64,000 nucleotides of DNA, taken from Bdellovibrionales bacterium. Its GTDB lineage: Bacteria > Bdellovibrionota > Bdellovibrionia > Bdellovibrionales > Bdellovibrionaceae. Shown here one piece after another: positions 7,713 to 15,997 of this stretch. Numbering within the stretch: the first letter of the stretch is position 1; each line of letters begins with the position of its first letter. A model generated the notes under the pieces. It worked only from the letters and a program-made list of their open reading frames with translations. It had not been told where the DNA came from and did not search any database. The stretch covers positions 1,193,205 through 1,257,204 of the forward strand of contig JAFEAQ010000011.1 in the NCBI GenBank assembly GCA_018266295.1. The letters are read 5' to 3'. The position numbers were made by a program, and so were the translations under genes.

Positions 7713-8444
7713 CTAATTATTCATTGAAAGAATGTTAAAAACGACCACTGTTTCCGCAGAGATAAAGCGGAAATGGACATCCCCATCAAGCAGTCTAAAA
7801 GCATGATCGCTTCGATATGGCGACTCTTCGTTTTCGTAACCCCGATAAAGCACAGGGCGCGGGTCTAATTTGAGGGTATCAACGATGATTTCCCGCAGTT
7901 TTTTATCCGGGTGAGCCTTCTGCCACTGCTCAATAAAGGCCTCGGCTTCGGGTAAAAATTCCACGGTGATTTGCTTTTTCTCAGCCTTATCGAGCCATCC
8001 GGTGCGGGCTTCGGGCTTGGCTTCGACCTCAGGGATATAAGGTTTGATATCGAGGATCGGGGTTCCATCAACCAGGTCCGCCCCCGCAAGGATCAAAGAA
8101 TCGCCTTCAATTTTCACCAATTCCACAAGCGACAAACCGATCGGGTTTGGTCTGTGTGGACTGCGAGTCGCGAAGACTCCTAAACTTTCACCGCCGAGAC
8201 GTGGCGGATGAACTTTGGCGTGATAACGAGCGGTTTTGTTTTGGTGGAACATGAAAATGAGCCAAACGTGACTGAAGTTTTCGAGCCCCTCAAGAGCTTG
8301 AACCGGCTGCAGATCTGCGCGGATTTTCAGGCGTGACCAAGCGTGCGGCGACAATCCTGGCTGTCGCGGCGTTCCAAATTTATCTCGATAGGAGGACTCG
8401 AGATAACCGATTGGTTTTAGATCACTTATTGGCTCGTAGTTCAT
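7713..8444 (-). CDS. trmO: tRNA (adenine37-N6)-methyltransferase, TsaA/TrmO family
   Basis: A 243-aa protein of the TsaA-like beta-barrel family, which N6-methylates the t6A at position 37 of threonine tRNAs using SAM. Recognisable stretches are IGYLESSYRDKFGTPRQPGL, ENFSHVWLIFMFHQN, FATRSPHRPNPIGLSLVEL and DLVDGTPILDIKPYIP, all hallmark blocks of TrmO. The C-terminal third is the family's accessory domain. I chose ATG 8444 because AGGGAGC lies 5 nt upstream; the frame extends 15 codons further without a better signal. It is a single gene, divergent from the Tyr-rich exported protein. Confidence 0.9.
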   Translation of the reverse strand: MNYEPISDLKPIGYLESSYRDKFGTPRQPGLSPHAWSRLKIRADLQPVQALEGLENFSHVWLIFMFHQNKTARYHAKVHPPRLGGESLGVFATRSPHRPNPIGLSLVELVKIEGDSLILAGADLVDGTPILDIKPYIPEVEAKPEARTGWLDKAEKKQITVEFLPEAEAFIEQWQKAHPDKKLREIIVDTLKLDPRPVLYRGYENEESPYRSDHAFRLLDGDVHFRFISAETVVVFNILSMNN

Positions 8445-8558
8445 AGGTGCTCCCTGTTTGCATTGGAAAGTAGACAATGACAAGCACATTTCTGATGACT
8501 TGAGTTGGAGCGGTGGTTATTTACCAGGCACATTTTAACAACACTGAAGGAGGCACAT

Positions 8559-8978
8559 ATGTTGCGCTTTATTCTCTCTGCAGCTTTGGTTTTGGGCATG
8601 GGCTCTGCAGCTTTGGCTGGCGAACTTGATAACGAGTCTGGAGTTACTAACAAAGAACTTCAAGGCACTTTGGTTTTGCGTGTAAACACACAAACTAACG
8701 AAGCTACTTTCGTCAAAACGGATGCAGCAATGGTTTCGAAAGAAGACGCTCAAGCTTTTGCAGCTCAAGCGACTTTCTCTCCGGTTCCAGCAGCGAACAT
8801 CAAGTCTGAATTGGACAAAGATGGCGGCGCTTCTAGCTGGTACTTCTACTATCCGTCATACGGATACTACAACCCAGGTTGCAACTGGTACGGCAACTAC
8901 TACAACCCGTACTACAGCTACAACTACGGATACTATAATTATTACTACTACGGCTCATACTGGTCGTATTGGAGATAG
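8559..8978 (+). CDS. Small exported Tyr-rich protein
   Basis: A 139-aa protein with a clear signal peptide (LRFILSAALVLGMGSAALA, cut before GELDNE). The middle is ordinary. From about residue 90 to the end, the sequence is dominated by Tyr with Asn, Gly, Ser and Trp (for example YYNPYYSYNYGYYNYYYY). Such tails can form adhesive, matrix or dityrosine-cross-linked material; no function is known to me. Two such residues per turn suggest a sticky, weakly ordered surface. The start is fixed by AAGGAGG 5-6 nt before ATG. A strong terminator follows at once, so it is probably a monocistronic, well-expressed gene. Confidence 0.7.
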   Translation: MLRFILSAALVLGMGSAALAGELDNESGVTNKELQGTLVLRVNTQTNEATFVKTDAAMVSKEDAQAFAAQATFSPVPAANIKSELDKDGGASSWYFYYPSYGYYNPGCNWYGNYYNPYYSYNYGYYNYYYYGSYWSYWR

Positions 8979-8990
8979 TTTCCCCATATA

Positions 8991-9020
8991 AAGCTGGTTC
9001 TAAGAACCAGCTTTTTTTTT
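8991..9020 (+). terminator. Rho-independent terminator
   Basis: A perfect 10-bp stem (8991-9000 with 9003-9012, loop ends TA) followed by a run of nine or ten T. It separates the Tyr-rich protein gene from the subtilase gene. Confidence 0.9.
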
Positions 9021-9045
9021 GCCTTTTTTAGACGGAGGAATCTTT

Positions 9046-10623
9046 ATGCAGAAGTTTCTTTTCACCGCGATCCTAGCTTTCTCTTTTGGTGCTCAAGCTC
9101 AGGTTTTCAAAAACATCTCTATTCTGCAAAACTCTTTGGGTTTTCAAAAATACTACAACGCGACTACTGCAAAACCTGTGAAGGTTGCGATCTTTGATAA
9201 AGGCTTCGAAGGTTACCAAGCTGAGATTGGTAAATCGCTTCCGGCAAATACAAAATACATCGCGGGTCCTGTCGCAGCTCCGGATGATCAAAAAACTGAA
9301 CATGGTTTCCGCATGGCTCAGATCTTTACGGCGCTTGCGACAAACAACATGCAAAAGCCGGGCGTGATTTCTGAATTCTATCTTTACAACGTTTTCGGTT
9401 ACTCTAATTTCAAAGCCGCTGTCGACGATGCGATTAAACGCGGCATCGATGTGATCTCTTACTCTGAAGTTTGGGAGTACGGTGGCAACAACGACGGTCA
9501 GGGTTTCATCAACGCTGAAGTGACTCGTGCAACTGATGCCGGCATCATCTGGGTGAATGCGGCTGGGAACTTTGCTTTAACGACTTACAACTCTGCGATT
9601 GAAACTGGCGCTGAAGACTGGGTGAAACTTCCAGACACGAATAATGCTTTGGCACTTCGTTGTGAACAAAACTCTTCTGGCAAATGTTTGATTAAAGCCG
9701 TTCTTTCTTGGAATGACTTTAAGAACGATACAAATCCAGGAACTGACAAAGACTTGGATCTTGCGATCACAGATGACATGCTCAACATCATTCAAACGAG
9801 CGGGCTTAAGCAAAGTGCAGATCCAAACGAAAACCGTCCTGGTTATTCTAAGTACGCACGTGAAATTCTGACGGCAGAATTAAAACCAGGCACTTACTAT
9901 TTCCGCGTAAAAGACCGTAGCAAAAACTTCGGCAAGAACGATCGCCTTCGTCTGACTGTGGATGGCGAAAACATCACGATGCCTCACCACGTGGTGGATG
10001 AGTCGATTTTAAATCCTGGCGACAATCCTTCTGCAATCACAGTCGGTGCGTTTGATGCCAATCGCAGTGCTATTTCTTTAAAATTGAACAAGCCAGACAT
10101 CGTGGCTCCGTCTTCGATGATCTTGCAAGATGGCAGCGAATTCCGCGGTAGCTCGAACTCAACAGCGGTTGTGGCAGCAGGCGTTGCTTTGATTCGCTCA
10201 ATGAATCCAGGTGCAGACCGTACGAAGGTTTTGGCAAAAATGTCGAAGGCTTTTAACTGGGATCAAGGCGGCTTGAGTTTAAACTATCTGCGTTTCACTT
10301 CAACGACGAACGGTTGTTTCAACTCACGTGAGTGGATGGAGGCTCCGGATTATATCAAGCAAGCACTCACAACGGGCGGCTTGTTGGTTCAAACCAACAT
10401 CCAATATCGCATCATGGTTCCGTTCGATCCATTCTTACTCGCACCAAATCTGCAACGTCAAATGCAAGACGATATGTTGGTAGCCCTTCCACAAGGCGGC
10501 TTCCAAGTCATCCGTCGCGTGGGCCCGGTTCCGCAAGGTGCGATTGAATTATTCCAGCGTCCCGCAGAAATGGGACTTTGCGAAGTTCCATTGAAGCGCG
10601 CTGGCCGAGTTTTCTTGTTGTAA
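9046..10623 (+). CDS. Exported subtilisin-like serine protease (S8 family)
   Basis: A 525-aa exported protease with a signal peptide (FLFTAILAFSFGAQA). The catalytic triad can be traced as Asp51 in VAIFDKGFEG, His86 in TEHGFRMAQ and Ser in GSSNSTAVVAAGVAL near residue 380. The Asp and Ser motifs deviate from the consensus DTG and GTSMA, as in many divergent S8 members. A jelly-roll-like insertion around 190-320 (LKPGTYYFRVKDRS) resembles the P-like domains that follow subtilase cores. The C-terminal ~110 residues are unassigned. ATG 9046 has GACGGAGG upstream. It is probably secreted to degrade protein, in line with a predatory lifestyle; that role is inferred. Confidence 0.8.
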   Translation: MQKFLFTAILAFSFGAQAQVFKNISILQNSLGFQKYYNATTAKPVKVAIFDKGFEGYQAEIGKSLPANTKYIAGPVAAPDDQKTEHGFRMAQIFTALATNNMQKPGVISEFYLYNVFGYSNFKAAVDDAIKRGIDVISYSEVWEYGGNNDGQGFINAEVTRATDAGIIWVNAAGNFALTTYNSAIETGAEDWVKLPDTNNALALRCEQNSSGKCLIKAVLSWNDFKNDTNPGTDKDLDLAITDDMLNIIQTSGLKQSADPNENRPGYSKYAREILTAELKPGTYYFRVKDRSKNFGKNDRLRLTVDGENITMPHHVVDESILNPGDNPSAITVGAFDANRSAISLKLNKPDIVAPSSMILQDGSEFRGSSNSTAVVAAGVALIRSMNPGADRTKVLAKMSKAFNWDQGGLSLNYLRFTSTTNGCFNSREWMEAPDYIKQALTTGGLLVQTNIQYRIMVPFDPFLLAPNLQRQMQDDMLVALPQGGFQVIRRVGPVPQGAIELFQRPAEMGLCEVPLKRAGRVFLL

Positions 10624-10644
10624 AAGAATTTGAAAATTATGAAT

Positions 10645-10678
10645 AAAAAAAGCCCGCATCGAAAAAGCGGGCTTTTTT
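10645..10678. terminator. Bidirectional terminator between convergent genes
   Basis: AGCCCGC (10651-10657) pairs with GCGGGCT (10667-10673), flanked by an A-run on the left and a T-run on the right. It can serve both the plus-strand subtilase and the minus-strand RND gene. Confidence 0.9.
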
Positions 10679-10691
10679 GTTTGTCAATTCC

Positions 10692-10713
10692 GAAAAGCGA
10701 CCTGGTACCTTTT
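10692..10713 (-). repeat. Copy of a 22-nt dispersed repeat (core GGTACC)
   Basis: A 22-nt sequence containing CGACCTGGTACC. The exact reverse complement occurs at 31211-31232, 20 kb away. Here it abuts the stop codon of the RND gene. The two copies lie in 3' flanks of genes, which suggests a dispersed intergenic repeat family. Confidence 0.7.
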
Positions 10714-13700
10714 AGGCGAGGTTTTCGTCGCCGACGGCGATGAAGGCTTCTTTGGTTTTTGCGCGGACTTCGTCGCGTTTTCTGAATTTATCCATGATCA
10801 AGTAGAAGCATGGAACTACGAACAATGTCAGAACTGTCGATACCAAGACACCGCCGATCAAGCAGATCGCCATTGGTTTCATGGTTTCAGAACCTTCGCC
10901 TGTGGCGAGAGCCGATGGGATTGCGGCAGCAATCGTCGCGGCCGATGTCATAATGATCGGACGGAGACGAACCGGGCAGGCTTCCGCCAAAGCATCGAAG
11001 GCTTTTTCAGTTCCTCGGTCACGAACCGTATTCGTGAATTCAATAAGCAGAATCGAGTTCTTTTTCACGATACCCATCAAGAGCAATAAACCGATCATCG
11101 AATACATATTGATTGACTGCCCCATCGCCCACAAACCGAAGAAAGCTCCACTAAAGCTAAACGGTAAGGCCATCAAGATCGTCACCGGATCGATGAATGA
11201 GTTGAACTGACTCGCCAGAACCATGTACGCGACGAAGAGGCCCAAAACCAATGCAAAGATCAAACTTTGGAAAGATTCTTGGAACGACTTCGCGTTACCC
11301 CCTTGGGCGATCATGTAACCAGGTTTCAAAACACGCTTGGCGATCTCTTCCACCTTGGTCATCGCCGCTTGCTGTGAAACACCGGTTTTTAAGTTGGCGC
11401 TGACCGTGATCGCACGCTGACGATTTGAACGAGAGATCGACTGCAAGCTCTTCTCGGTTTTTTCAGTCGTCACTTGCGTGATCGGGATCAAATTTCCGCG
11501 CGCATTACTGATCATCAATGATCGCAACTCTTGTTGCGGCGGTAACTGCGAGTCTAATTTCACTTTGATATCATAACGGTGACCACCCTCTGGATACTCC
11601 CCGACTTTGACACCACCGATGAGCGCATTCACAGAGTTACCGATCGCTGCCACACGGATTCCGCGATGAGCTGCTCCGATACGGTCAGGAACGATTTGAA
11701 TTTCAGGCATACCAAGCAGGTAATCCGAGTCAACGTCGACCATCAAACCTGACTTCGTCATTTCTTCCATGATCTCGTCCGCTGATTTTGCCAGCTGGTC
11801 CCAATCAGAACCAAGAACTGTGAATTCCACCGGGAAGCCACGGCCTGAAGAGAATCCGCGCATCGACATATCCATCAAGACCGGACGCACATCAGGAATT
11901 TTAGCAATCGCCTTACGGGCAATCTGCATGAATTCGGCTTGCGAAAGTTCGTGGCCTGCTTCCGCATCGATTCCGCGCTGACCTTTTGGCTTCAACGATA
12001 CCATCATCATAATTTGATTGGAGTCCGAAGAGCCACCGGCCCCGAAACCACCGATCACCGCATAGACCTTCTGCACTTCTTGACGAGCCCTAAACCATTT
12101 CTCCGCGGTTTCAGCTTGTTGATTCGTGTATGCCAACGAAGTTCCCACCGGCAGCATCAAGCGCGCCATGAACATGCTCATGTCCTGCGCTGGTGACATC
12201 TCTTTATTCAAGTTACGGAGAACTGTGAATGAAGCCGCAACAAACACCAACGAAGCGATGAGAACTTTCTTTGGATGGCGCAAGCAGAACTTCAAAGCAC
12301 CGGCGTACCAATGAACCGTTTTATCCATCATTAATTCGAAAGCACGGCCCAAACGAGTTGTTCTATGACCCACGTGAACAAAGCTTGCACAACGCATAGG
12401 AGTGATCGTCAAAGACTCAAGCAATGACAACACCACCGCGATGGAAATCGTCACACCGAATTGCATGAAGAACTTACCGATGATCCCCTTCATGAACGCC
12501 ACCGGCAAGAAGATCGCCACAACCGCGGCCGTTGCTGCCATCGCGGCAAAGGTGATTTCGCGGGCGCCGATAATCGCCGATTCGATTTTCCCTCGCCCTT
12601 GTTCATTGTAACGGAAGATATTTTCAAGAACCATGATGGCATCATCGACGACGATACCAATCGCGAGAGTCAAACCAAGCAGAGTAAATGTATTCAGCGT
12701 ATAACCCAAGAAGTAGAGACCGATGAACGCCCCGAGCAACGACGTTGGAATAGATAAGAGAACGTTGAAAGTCGCCGACCAGCTCCCCAAGAACATCCAA
12801 CACACAATGGATGTCAAAATCACCGCAAGACCCAAGTGCTTCACAAGTTCATGCACCGAATTTTCGATAAACACCGAGGAGTCATAGTTGACTGATAGCT
12901 TCATCCCTTCAGGCAACTGCGTTGCGAGTTCCTGCATGCGGGCTTTCACGCCACGAGCGACGGCCACCGCATTCGTGCCACGTTGTTTTTTAATACCCAA
13001 TCCGAGGGCCGGTGTGCCATTAAAGCGAGAGAATCTGCGCACATCATCTAACCCCATGCTGACATCGGCCACTTGTGACAGACGAACCATATTGGTCGGA
13101 TCCTGCACCGTTTGTCCACCACGACTGCTGATCACGATGGATTTAAATTCATCCACAGTTTTGGCTTCACCCATCGTACGCACGTTGAAATATTTTTTAT
13201 CGTTTTCAAGAAAGCCACCTGGAAGCTCTGAGTGCTCGTTTTTAATCGCGTCCATGACGTCATTCACAGAAATATTGTAACGAAGCAGATCTTTAGGACG
13301 AACACGAACACGCATCACCGGATCTGTGTAACCACCGAGAGTCAGCTCCCCCACGCCGTCGACAGTCGTCAGACGATCTTGCAGGTAGTCTTTTGCGTAC
13401 TTCATCAGGAATTCAGAATCGCCTTTATCGTAAGTCAAAGCGAGCCACAGAATCGGCTGATCTTCAGGATTGGTCTTAGAAATTGTCGGAGGATCGAGTT
13501 CATCCGGCAATTTTCTTTGTGCAGCAGCCACTTTGGCTTGAACGTCTTGAAGCGCGATATCGATATTGCGATCTAGGTCGAATTCAACCGTTACTGTTGC
13601 AGAACCGGATTTGCTGGTTGAAGTAATTCTTTGGACACCTTCCACCGTCATCAAGGCACTTTCGACGACGTCGACAACTTGAGTTTCCATGACCTCAGGT

Positions 13701-13864
13701 GCGGCACCCGCTAACGACAGAGATACTGTCACGGTTGGAAAGTCGACGTCTGGCAATTGGCTAAGACCCATGCGGCTGAAAGAAATCAGACCGAAGCCGA
13801 TCAAACCAAACATGAGCATCCAGGCAAAAACAGGATTACGAATCGATAAATCCGAGAGCTTCAT
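10712..13864 (-). CDS. RND efflux pump inner-membrane subunit (AcrB/HAE1 family)
   Basis: A 1050-aa proton-driven RND transporter. The N-terminus MKLSDLSIRNPVFAWMLM has the first transmembrane helix, then LPDVDFPTVTV and the porter-domain strand typical of the family. Motifs include LTLAIGIVVDDAIMVLEN in TM4 with the proton-relay Asp pair, and the later GLLLLMGIVKKNSILLIEF. Length fits the family (about 1030-1060). Substrates are probably drugs or metabolites. No adaptor (MFP) or outer-membrane channel gene is adjacent, so partners must be encoded elsewhere. ATG 13864 is chosen because the sequence before it lacks conservation; its SD (GGGGTG about 10 nt upstream) is weak. Confidence 0.9.
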   Translation of the reverse strand: MKLSDLSIRNPVFAWMLMFGLIGFGLISFSRMGLSQLPDVDFPTVTVSLSLAGAAPEVMETQVVDVVESALMTVEGVQRITSTSKSGSATVTVEFDLDRNIDIALQDVQAKVAAAQRKLPDELDPPTISKTNPEDQPILWLALTYDKGDSEFLMKYAKDYLQDRLTTVDGVGELTLGGYTDPVMRVRVRPKDLLRYNISVNDVMDAIKNEHSELPGGFLENDKKYFNVRTMGEAKTVDEFKSIVISSRGGQTVQDPTNMVRLSQVADVSMGLDDVRRFSRFNGTPALGLGIKKQRGTNAVAVARGVKARMQELATQLPEGMKLSVNYDSSVFIENSVHELVKHLGLAVILTSIVCWMFLGSWSATFNVLLSIPTSLLGAFIGLYFLGYTLNTFTLLGLTLAIGIVVDDAIMVLENIFRYNEQGRGKIESAIIGAREITFAAMAATAAVVAIFLPVAFMKGIIGKFFMQFGVTISIAVVLSLLESLTITPMRCASFVHVGHRTTRLGRAFELMMDKTVHWYAGALKFCLRHPKKVLIASLVFVAASFTVLRNLNKEMSPAQDMSMFMARLMLPVGTSLAYTNQQAETAEKWFRARQEVQKVYAVIGGFGAGGSSDSNQIMMMVSLKPKGQRGIDAEAGHELSQAEFMQIARKAIAKIPDVRPVLMDMSMRGFSSGRGFPVEFTVLGSDWDQLAKSADEIMEEMTKSGLMVDVDSDYLLGMPEIQIVPDRIGAAHRGIRVAAIGNSVNALIGGVKVGEYPEGGHRYDIKVKLDSQLPPQQELRSLMISNARGNLIPITQVTTEKTEKSLQSISRSNRQRAITVSANLKTGVSQQAAMTKVEEIAKRVLKPGYMIAQGGNAKSFQESFQSLIFALVLGLFVAYMVLASQFNSFIDPVTILMALPFSFSGAFFGLWAMGQSINMYSMIGLLLLMGIVKKNSILLIEFTNTVRDRGTEKAFDALAEACPVRLRPIIMTSAATIAAAIPSALATGEGSETMKPMAICLIGGVLVSTVLTLFVVPCFYLIMDKFRKRDEVRAKTKEAFIAVGDENLA

Positions 13865-13970
13865 ACAATACACCCCAATACGGAAACCACTGAGCTTCCA
13901 CAATTCGGTTGTACGCCTGAACTATGGAAAACGTATGGATAACACTGCGATCGTCCAAGATTTTCTCAGA

Positions 13971-13999
13971 AAAAAAGCGGACTTTGCAGTCCGCTTTTT
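13971..13999. terminator. Bidirectional terminator
   Basis: GCGGACT (13977-13983) pairs with AGTCCGC (13988-13994), with an A-run before and a T-run after. It lies downstream of the minus-strand Crp/Fnr gene and upstream of the RND gene, so it insulates one from the other. Confidence 0.85.
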
Positions 14000-14056
14000 A
14001 AGGGTGCTGGGTATTTTAATTTCCAGTCGCAAAACTAGACTTTGGCTGTCTTGCTA

Positions 14057-14779
14057 CTAGATTTTGAAGTTTCCGGACTTCGCCATCAAAGATTTCATGT
14101 CTTTGATAATAATTTCTTTACCGTTGAGCTCGATCAAACCTTCGTTTTTGAACTCCGTCAGGTGACGCGATAAAGATTCATTGATGGTGCTTGCCAACTG
14201 CGCAAACTCGTTGCGAGTTAGTTTCAAATTCAAGGAAATGCCAGCCGGAGTTTGCACCCCGAACTTATCCGCCAACACGACCAATTGGTACGCGATGCGC
14301 TCTTGAACTGAAGCCAAGTAGTGTAATTGATTTGTAATTTCGTAACTTTCGATATCAGACACGGCCTGCTGAAGGAGCATTTTCAACAAAGGCGACGCCT
14401 GCTGAAGTCCGGTCAAAACCACATCTTTTGGATACAACCAGACGGTTGTGGGCTTGATGGCCTTTGCCATCGAAGACGATGGTGAACCTCTTACAAGGGC
14501 TTTGTAACCAAAGAACTCACCAGGTGATACCAGTTTGGTAACATACTCTGGGGATGTTGTTCGGCCACGGGTCAAGTTTCTGTTTACAACCACCTTCACC
14601 GAACCACTGTGGACATAGTAAAGACCCTTAGACGTGTCTCCCTCTTTATAGAGGATATCTCCTTCCTTGAGCTGAATGATTTCATAGGGTAGCTCCGAAG
14701 CTGTTGAAATCACTGTACTACTTTCTGTATTCCCAATAACTCCGACGGAACCCGCATTAAGAACTGTCTGTGTTTGCAT
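14057..14779 (-). CDS. Crp/Fnr-family transcription regulator
   Basis: A 240-aa regulator. Residues ~30-150 form a cyclic-nucleotide-binding beta-barrel (GDILYKEGDTSKGLYYVHSG, VSPGEFFGYKAL), then a long dimer helix and a winged helix-turn-helix (LTRNEFAQLASTINESLSRH). There is no N-terminal Cys cluster, so it does not sense oxygen through an iron-sulfur cluster like Fnr. The effector is unknown. ATG 14779 follows GGAGG by 6-7 nt. The upstream sequence holds a palindrome of Crp-like geometry and a pair of TTGCATTG repeats overlapping the start region, so autoregulation is likely. It is divergent from the nucleoside-importer operon and may control it. Confidence 0.85.
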   Translation of the reverse strand: MQTQTVLNAGSVGVIGNTESSTVISTASELPYEIIQLKEGDILYKEGDTSKGLYYVHSGSVKVVVNRNLTRGRTTSPEYVTKLVSPGEFFGYKALVRGSPSSSMAKAIKPTTVWLYPKDVVLTGLQQASPLLKMLLQQAVSDIESYEITNQLHYLASVQERIAYQLVVLADKFGVQTPAGISLNLKLTRNEFAQLASTINESLSRHLTEFKNEGLIELNGKEIIIKDMKSLMAKSGNFKI

Positions 14780-14803
14780 TGCAAACCTCCAATGCTTGCA
14801 TTG
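14774..14803. promoter_or_regulatory. Direct repeats TTGCATTG over the start region
   Basis: TTGCATTG occurs at 14774-14781 and 14796-14803, 22 nt apart (two helical turns). The second copy is part of a perfect palindrome CAATGC-TT-GCATTG (14790-14803). They overlap the RBS and ATG of the regulator, as expected for an autorepression site; unproven. Confidence 0.3.
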
Positions 14804-14814
14804 TTTATCCGAGT

Positions 14815-14832
14815 GTTTACGTAAGTGTAAAC
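14815..14832. promoter_or_regulatory. Candidate Crp-family operator
   Basis: GTTTAC (14815-14820), a 6-nt spacer, then GTAAAC (14827-14832), a perfect inverted repeat with the same half-site spacing as Crp/Fnr sites. It lies in the divergent region between the Crp/Fnr gene and the Bmp operon. Confidence 0.45.
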
Positions 14833-14993
14833 TGTAGGGTCTATAAGTAGTCGGGCCCTGTGTGAAAAGCCACGCGCTACCGGCGAAGTTTTTGTTAACT
14901 TTCAGAGATAAATTTGGCTTGACCCCCCGAGGCATGAGGGCTAGATTTCCGCGAGATTTAATAAACTTTTCCAATAAAATCAGGAATTTAACT

Positions 14994-15992
14994 ATGTTTA
15001 AAAACCTCGTATTGTTTTTTACGATTTTGGTATGTGGCATTGGTTCTTCGACACTTTCTTTTGCGGCTCCTTTAAAGGTCGGTTTGGTTCTCGACAAGGG
15101 CGGCAAGGATGATAAGTCATTTAACTCTGCAGCCTACGAAGGCGCTACAAAAGCAGAAAAAGATCTCAAAATTGAATTGAAATATGTTGAGGCCACAGAC
15201 ACGAACGCAATTGAAAATCTGCATCGTGCGTTTGCTCGTAAAAACTTCGACTTGGTTATCGGCATTGGTTTCGCGCAAGCCGAAGCGGTTAAAAAAGTAG
15301 CTGCACAATTCCCGAATGTGAAATTTGCCATCGTTGATGGCGACATCACTGCACCGAATGTTCGCTCTTTGTTGTTTGCCGATCACGAAGGTTCTTTCCT
15401 GGTAGGAGCAGCAGCTGCTTTGAAGTCGAAAGACGGCAAACTCGGCTTTGTCGGCGGCATGGATATTCCACTGATCCGTCGTTTCCAGATGGGCTACGAG
15501 GCCGGCGCAAAACACATCAATCCTAAAGCGACTGTCATCACAAACTACATTGGCGTGACGAGTGAAGCTTGGAACAATCCTGCGAAGGCAAAAGAGTTGG
15601 CTTTGGCGCAAATCTCTCAAGGTGCGGATGTGATCTTTGTCGCTGCGGGCGCCTCTGGCTCCGGCGTTTTCGACGCTGTTGAAGAGAAGAAGAAACTCGC
15701 GATTGGTGTTGATTCCAACCAAAACTGGATGAAGCCGGGCTTTATCTTGACGAGTATGATGAAGCGCGTGGATGTGGCGGTTTACAACACGATTCAAGAT
15801 ACACAGAACGGTAAATTCACTGCGGGTCCGGTTCACTACGGTATCAAAGACAAAGGTGTTGATTACGCATTGGATGATAGCAACAAAAAGCTTCTCACAC
15901 CAGATATCACAAAGAAATTAGATGATTTGAAAGCTCAAATCACAGCCGGTAAAATCAAGGTTCCTGACTACTACACTCAAGGGAAAAAGTAA
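14994..15992 (+). CDS. Bmp-family nucleoside-binding protein of an ABC importer
   Basis: A 332-aa periplasmic solute-binding protein of the BMP/PnrA-like family. A signal peptide (LVLFFTILVCGIGSSTLSFA) precedes APLKVGLVLDKGGKDDKSFN, the typical N-terminus with the ligand-binding Asp-Asp-Lys-Ser-Phe-Asn. Further family blocks are GIGFAQAEAVKKVA, VAAGASGSGVFDAV and DSNQNW. The family binds purine nucleosides; the ligand here is inferred. There is no lipobox, so it should be soluble in the periplasm. ATG 14994 has CAGGA upstream. It starts the five-gene nuclease-importer operon. Confidence 0.88.
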   Translation: MFKNLVLFFTILVCGIGSSTLSFAAPLKVGLVLDKGGKDDKSFNSAAYEGATKAEKDLKIELKYVEATDTNAIENLHRAFARKNFDLVIGIGFAQAEAVKKVAAQFPNVKFAIVDGDITAPNVRSLLFADHEGSFLVGAAAALKSKDGKLGFVGGMDIPLIRRFQMGYEAGAKHINPKATVITNYIGVTSEAWNNPAKAKELALAQISQGADVIFVAAGASGSGVFDAVEEKKKLAIGVDSNQNWMKPGFILTSMMKRVDVAVYNTIQDTQNGKFTAGPVHYGIKDKGVDYALDDSNKKLLTPDITKKLDDLKAQITAGKIKVPDYYTQGKK

Positions 15993-15997
15993 TTCCC

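Noticed and set aside
14862..14993. Extension of the Bmp gene start upstream by 44 codons.
   Set aside because: The extension is not conserved in type and would hide the signal peptide; ATG 14994 has an SD.
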